A DNA stretch of 8,890 nucleotides from Alloprevotella sp. Its GTDB lineage: Bacteria > Bacteroidota > Bacteroidia > Bacteroidales > Bacteroidaceae. The stretch covers positions 1-8,890 of the forward strand of contig JABZGM010000079.1 of NCBI GenBank assembly GCA_015259235.1. Direction: 5' to 3'. Of the stretch, positions 5,081 to 8,890 are shown piece by piece (position 1 is the first letter of the stretch; every line of letters starts with the position of its first letter). Both the position numbers and the translations under genes were made by a program. Under the pieces are notes generated by a model. It saw only the letters and a list, made by a program, of their open reading frames with translations, did no database searches and was not told the origin of the DNA.

Positions 5081-6097
5081 ATGATCATGAAACTCCCCCT
5101 TCTCTCCCTTTGTTTTGCGCTCCTCGCTTTCGCCAGTTGCGGACCCGACAAAAAGACGGCGCGTCTGTCGGGTAAGATTCAAGGTCTTGACCAAGCTGCC
5201 CTCCTCGTCTATCCTGCCGATGCCGTGGAGGGTGATGGCGGTAGTCTCGATAGCATTACGGTCAATCGCGGAAGTTTCTCCTACGATCGTCCCACCACTG
5301 TTCCGCTCTTGCTCACTTTGGTCTATCCCAACAATTCGTTCACCACACTCATCGCGCATCCAGGCGAAGAAGTGACGCTATCGGGCGATGCTAATCGACT
5401 GAAGGAGATGGAAGTAGTGGGCACTGAAGACAACAAACTGTTCACCGAATTTCGCCTTTCTGTGCTCAAACTCAGTGAGAAAGATGCACAAATGCGTGCG
5501 GCTACCTACATCCGCACCCATCCCCAGTCGTGGACATCTGTCGCATTGCTCTATCATTATTTTGATCGCGTAGCCAATCGCAGCGAACAACCCACGCTCT
5601 CGCTTCTCGATTTGCTCAAGAAGCACCAACCCAACAACCAGCAGTTGGCAGCCATTGATGCTCGTTTGCGCCCACAGGTGCGCACAGCGGTCGGAGGCAC
5701 CCTTCCCAATTTCACGATCACCACGCTCTCCAAGCAGGTGCTTCGTTCGGCAGACTTCAAAGGTCAGCCCACCTTGATGATTTTCTCTGCTAATTGGGAC
5801 AGCCACAACTATTATCTTCGCCAGCAGCTCCGCAAACTCAAGGCAGCTCGCGGCAATCGTTTGCGCATCATCAACTTTGCCCTCGATGAGTCGTTGGAAA
5901 AAGCCGAAGAGCGCGCCAAAAACGATTCGCTCCAGTCGGTCGTTTATCTCAAAAACATGTTGGCAAATCCTCTCGTCAAAACTTTGGGCATGCGCTATCC
6001 TTCGGGCAATATCCTGACTAATGCGCAAGGACGCATCATCGGACGAGATTTCCCTACCGAAGAACTCGCCGAGAAAGTCAACGAACTCCTACACTAA
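5081..6097 (+). CDS. DUF4369/thioredoxin-fold lipoprotein without redox cysteines
   Basis: The predicted 338-aa lipoprotein has a signal peptide ending in FASC, with Cys20 lipidated and followed by GPDKK. Residues about 25-115 resemble the DUF4369 N-terminal domain seen before TlpA/ResA-like thioredoxin domains in Bacteroidetes (LSGKIQGLDQAALLVYP, then HPGEEVTLSGD). A helical linker leads to a thioredoxin-like domain from about 203 (GGTLPNFTITTL) to the C-terminus, with the late YPSGNILTNAQGRIIGR strand pair holding the cis-Pro-like position (307). Where TlpA has W-C-x-x-C, this protein reads ANWDSHN (237-243), and I find no cysteine after Cys20. It therefore cannot do thiol exchange, and a binding or chaperone role is inference. 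ATG 5081 was chosen because CCACAAG precedes it, like its neighbours; ATG 5087 and GTG 5060 are alternatives. The gene is probably monocistronic, behind a terminator hairpin. Confidence 0.85.
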   Translation: MIMKLPLLSLCFALLAFASCGPDKKTARLSGKIQGLDQAALLVYPADAVEGDGGSLDSITVNRGSFSYDRPTTVPLLLTLVYPNNSFTTLIAHPGEEVTLSGDANRLKEMEVVGTEDNKLFTEFRLSVLKLSEKDAQMRAATYIRTHPQSWTSVALLYHYFDRVANRSEQPTLSLLDLLKKHQPNNQQLAAIDARLRPQVRTAVGGTLPNFTITTLSKQVLRSADFKGQPTLMIFSANWDSHNYYLRQQLRKLKAARGNRLRIINFALDESLEKAEERAKNDSLQSVVYLKNMLANPLVKTLGMRYPSGNILTNAQGRIIGRDFPTEELAEKVNELLH

Positions 6098-6124
6098 AAC
6101 GTAGACTTCTCTTCATTCCCCACA

Positions 6125-6186
6125 GCGTAAGCGCATTCTGTTTACGCACCGTGTCGAGTCATCTACCTTGACTCTCGCACGGATGC
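6125..6186. other. Two adjacent hairpins between the thioredoxin-like gene and the ATPase
   Basis: GCGTAA (6125-6130) pairs with TTACGC (6142-6147). Next, GAGTCA (6156-6161) pairs with TGACTC (6169-6174), with CGTG (6150-6153) and CACG (6178-6181) extending it across a small internal loop and GCA/TGC outside that. Neither is followed by a clear T-run. They may end the upstream transcript or act as a leader structure for the ATPase gene. Confidence 0.4.
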
Positions 6187-6248
6187 GAAGCCTTCTAATG
6201 TGAAACGCCTATTTTCAAACGACAAGCATACAACGTCAACCCACTACA

Positions 6249-8890
6249 ATGTCACAGCATCAACTTCTCACAGGACTTTCTCCGCAAGAAGTAGAGGAAA
6301 GTCGCATCAAACATGGTGCCAATGTCTTAACACCGCCAAAGCGAACGCCACTTTGGAAACTCTTTCTCGAAAAATTTGGCGATCCCATCATCATCATTCT
6401 CCTTCTGGCAGGAGCTTGCTCACTAGGCATCGCTGCCTATGAATACTATGGGCTGCACCACGAAGCTACGGTCTTTTTTGAACCCGTGGGTATCTTCGTT
6501 GCCATTTTCCTTGCCACTGGACTCTCTTTCTACTTTGAACAGCAGGCGGACAAGGAATTCAAAATTCTCAATCAGGTCAATGACGAAGAGCCTGTGCGTG
6601 TCATCCGCGAAGGCAACACTACCGAAGTACCAAAATGTGACATCGTGGTGGGTGACATCGTGATGCTCGGCACCGGTGAAGACATCCCTGCCGATGCCGA
6701 ACTCCTCGAATCCACCCATCTCAGTGTGGATGAGAGCACCCTCACGGGCGAACCCCTCTGTCGCAAAACCACTATTCCCGAAGAGTTTGACGAAGAAGCC
6801 ACTTTCCCCTCTAACCACGTGTTGCGCGGTACGAAGGTCATGGAAGGTCACGCCATCTGCCGTGTCACTGCTGTGGGCGATGCTACCGAAAATGGTAGAG
6901 TGCTCGAAGCTGCACAGATTGACGACAGCGTGAAAACCCCTCTCAATGAGCAGTTGGACCGTCTGGGCAAGCTCATTACCAAAATCAGTTACGCCATTGC
7001 TCTCTTGATTCTCGTAGGACGCACTGCTCTTTATTTTACTAATCACACCGGCAGCATGGATTGGCTCGATTTCACAGCGAGTTTCCTCAGCACCTTCATG
7101 GTAGCTGTCACCGTGGTTGTCGTGGCAGTGCCCGAAGGTTTGCCCATGGCAGTAACGCTCAGTTTGGCTTATTCCATGCGCCGCATGCTCAAGAGCAACA
7201 ACTTGGTGCGTAAGATGCATGCCTGCGAAACCATGGGTGCTACTACTGTTATATGCACTGACAAGACAGGTACGTTGACGCAGAATCAAATGAGTGTCAG
7301 CGAAACACAATTTTATGGTCTAGCTACGCAAACTTTGGACAACTCTGACGAATGTGGCTTCATCACCGAAGGAATGGCGGTGAACAGCACAGCCACGCTC
7401 GACCTTTCTGGCGAAAAGCCCAGTGTCTTGGGCAATCCCACCGAAGGGGCTATCCTCCTATGGTTGCACAGTCAAGGCAAAGACTATCGCACCCTGCGTG
7501 GCAACACCACCACCCTCGAAGAACTGCCTTTCGCCACTGAGCGCAAATACATGGCAACCATCGTGGAGTCTGGAGTATTCCCAGGCAAGAAAGTGCTCTA
7601 TGTGAAGGGAGCTCCCGAAATCGTGCACGGACTTTGTGCCACCACCTCAGGCAATGTGGACAAAGCCACTCTTGATGCACAACTCCTCGGCTATCAACGC
7701 AAGGCGATGCGTACCCTCGGTTTTGCTTATCAAGTGCTCAATGAGGGAGACGCAACCATAGTGGACCATAAAGTCGTGGCAGACCGCTTAAACTTCTTAG
7801 GTATGGTGGCAATCTCTGACCCTGTGCGTGCCGATGTGCCACAAGCCGTACAAGAATGTCTGTCGGCAGGCATTGACGTGAAAATTGTGACGGGCGACAC
7901 TGCTGCCACCGCAGGAGAGATTGGTCGTCAAATCGGACTTTGGGGCGAGCACCACTCAGAGCGTGCCATCATCACTGGTCCAGAGTTTGAAGCCCTCACC
8001 GATGAAGAAGTGTACAATCGTGTCGATGAACTGAAAATTATAGCTCGTGCACGTCCTCTCGATAAGAAACGTTTGGTCGAAACGCTCCAAAAGCGCGGAC
8101 ATGTCGTGGCGGTAACGGGCGACGGCACTAATGATGCCCCTGCTCTCAAAACAGCTCACGTGGGACTCTCCATGGGCGATGGTACCTCTGTAGCCAAAGA
8201 AGCCAGTGACATCACCATCGTAGACAACTCGTTCTCTTCCATCGGTCGAGCCGTGATGTGGGGACGTTCGCTCTATCAAAACATCCAGCGTTTTATCCTC
8301 TTCCAAATGACGGTCAATGTGGCTGCTTGCTGCGTGGTGCTTGCTGGTGCTTTCATGGGCACAGATTCGCCACTCACTGTGACGCAGATGTTGTGGGTGA
8401 ACCTCATCATGGACACCTTTGCCGCTATGGCTTTGGCTTCTCTTCCTCCTTCTGAAGGAGTGATGAAAGATAGTCCACGCCATCGCGAAGCCTTCATCAT
8501 TGATTCCACTATGAAACGAGGCATCATCGGCACTGGTGCGTTGTTCTTCCTCATCCTCATTGGTCTGGTCTATATGTTTGAGCACGCAGATGTCACTTCT
8601 CTTTCCGACCTTTGCACCCTCACCCTTGGCAGTGCTGAAGGACTTTCTCGCACGGAGAAGAGCTACATTTTTACGATTTTCGTGATGCTCCAGTTCTGGA
8701 ATCTCTTCAACGCTCGCGCGCATCTCACTGGACGTTCCTCCTTCCATCTAAAGGGTTGCCAAGGTTTCCTCCTCATCTTGTTGGTGATTCTTTTGGGACA
8801 ATTCTTCATTGTGAGCTTTGGCGGTCAAATGTTCAGCGTCACTCCTATCTCTGTGATGGATTGGGTGCTGATCATCAGTACCACTTCCCT
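6249..8890 (+). CDS. P-type Ca2+-transporting ATPase, PMCA-like, 3' end outside window
   Basis: This is a membrane ATPase that probably exports Ca2+, of the IIB (plasma-membrane Ca2+ ATPase) type. The frame is open from ATG 6249 (preceded by ACTACA) to the window edge: 880 codons, so only a short tail should be missing. The motifs are in order: LTGEP in the actuator domain (TGE 166-168), PEGLP in M4 (295-299), DKTGT with the phosphorylated Asp338, KGAPE (453-457), VTGD, and TGDGTNDAPAL (Asp625, Asp629). Ca2+ site II residues are present as Glu296 (M4), Asn718 and Asp722 (NLIMD, M6). M5 reads TVNVAACC, with Ala693 where SERCA has the site I Glu, which fits one Ca2+ per cycle. The N-terminus is short and soluble, followed by M1 near 46-63 and M2 near 79-98. 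No calmodulin-type tail is visible. Ca2+ specificity is inferred from motifs, not shown. Confidence 0.93.
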   Translation, partial: MSQHQLLTGLSPQEVEESRIKHGANVLTPPKRTPLWKLFLEKFGDPIIIILLLAGACSLGIAAYEYYGLHHEATVFFEPVGIFVAIFLATGLSFYFEQQADKEFKILNQVNDEEPVRVIREGNTTEVPKCDIVVGDIVMLGTGEDIPADAELLESTHLSVDESTLTGEPLCRKTTIPEEFDEEATFPSNHVLRGTKVMEGHAICRVTAVGDATENGRVLEAAQIDDSVKTPLNEQLDRLGKLITKISYAIALLILVGRTALYFTNHTGSMDWLDFTASFLSTFMVAVTVVVVAVPEGLPMAVTLSLAYSMRRMLKSNNLVRKMHACETMGATTVICTDKTGTLTQNQMSVSETQFYGLATQTLDNSDECGFITEGMAVNSTATLDLSGEKPSVLGNPTEGAILLWLHSQGKDYRTLRGNTTTLEELPFATERKYMATIVESGVFPGKKVLYVKGAPEIVHGLCATTSGNVDKATLDAQLLGYQRKAMRTLGFAYQVLNEGDATIVDHKVVADRLNFLGMVAISDPVRADVPQAVQECLSAGIDVKIVTGDTAATAGEIGRQIGLWGEHHSERAIITGPEFEALTDEEVYNRVDELKIIARARPLDKKRLVETLQKRGHVVAVTGDGTNDAPALKTAHVGLSMGDGTSVAKEASDITIVDNSFSSIGRAVMWGRSLYQNIQRFILFQMTVNVAACCVVLAGAFMGTDSPLTVTQMLWVNLIMDTFAAMALASLPPSEGVMKDSPRHREAFIIDSTMKRGIIGTGALFFLILIGLVYMFEHADVTSLSDLCTLTLGSAEGLSRTEKSYIFTIFVMLQFWNLFNARAHLTGRSSFHLKGCQGFLLILLVILLGQFFIVSFGGQMFSVTPISVMDWVLIISTTS

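Noticed and set aside
6423..7310. Long - strand frames within the ATPase gene (also 7956-8747)
   Set aside because: The + strand frame holds every P-type ATPase motif in order across these positions, so the - strand frames are shadows.

Overview
The window looks like chromosomal DNA from a member of the Bacteroidota, most likely order Bacteroidales and possibly Prevotellaceae; family level and below is a guess. Four things point there: a Bacteroides-type -7 promoter box (TATCTTTG) ahead of the first gene, start codons without Shine-Dalgarno sequences, a DUF4369/thioredoxin-like lipoprotein, and a lipoprotein with the extended OmpA-like domain typical of this phylum. All five genes are on the + strand, and I see no phage, transposase, tRNA or rRNA gene.

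Bases 1-1005 hold no convincing gene but are full of repeats. An 84-bp tandem array (three units plus a partial fourth) carries hairpins with a conserved 11-nt loop. Next comes a ~106-bp stretch bounded by 20-bp inverted repeats, with another hairpin of the same family in opposite orientation at its right end. After a pyrimidine-rich then A-rich stretch there is a 22-bp tandem repeat (three copies), a 16-bp-stem bidirectional terminator-like hairpin, and a 21-bp alternating tandem repeat (four copies). A -7 promoter box follows, just upstream of ychF.

Bases 1006-8890 hold ychF (universal OBG-family ATPase), lgt (prolipoprotein diacylglyceryl transferase), a 558-aa lipoprotein with OmpA-like and TPR regions, a DUF4369/thioredoxin-fold lipoprotein whose mature form has a single cysteine (the lipidated one), and a PMCA-like P-type Ca2+ ATPase that runs off the right edge with about 880 codons visible. 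The gaps between genes are 120-190 bp and contain hairpins, two of them credible terminators, so these are probably separate or loosely coupled transcription units.

Functionally, Lgt acylates the lipobox cysteine of prelipoproteins and the next two genes encode such substrates, so the middle of the window has an envelope-lipoprotein theme. ychF and the calcium pump have no obvious link to it. The part most worth following up is the repeat-rich left kilobase.
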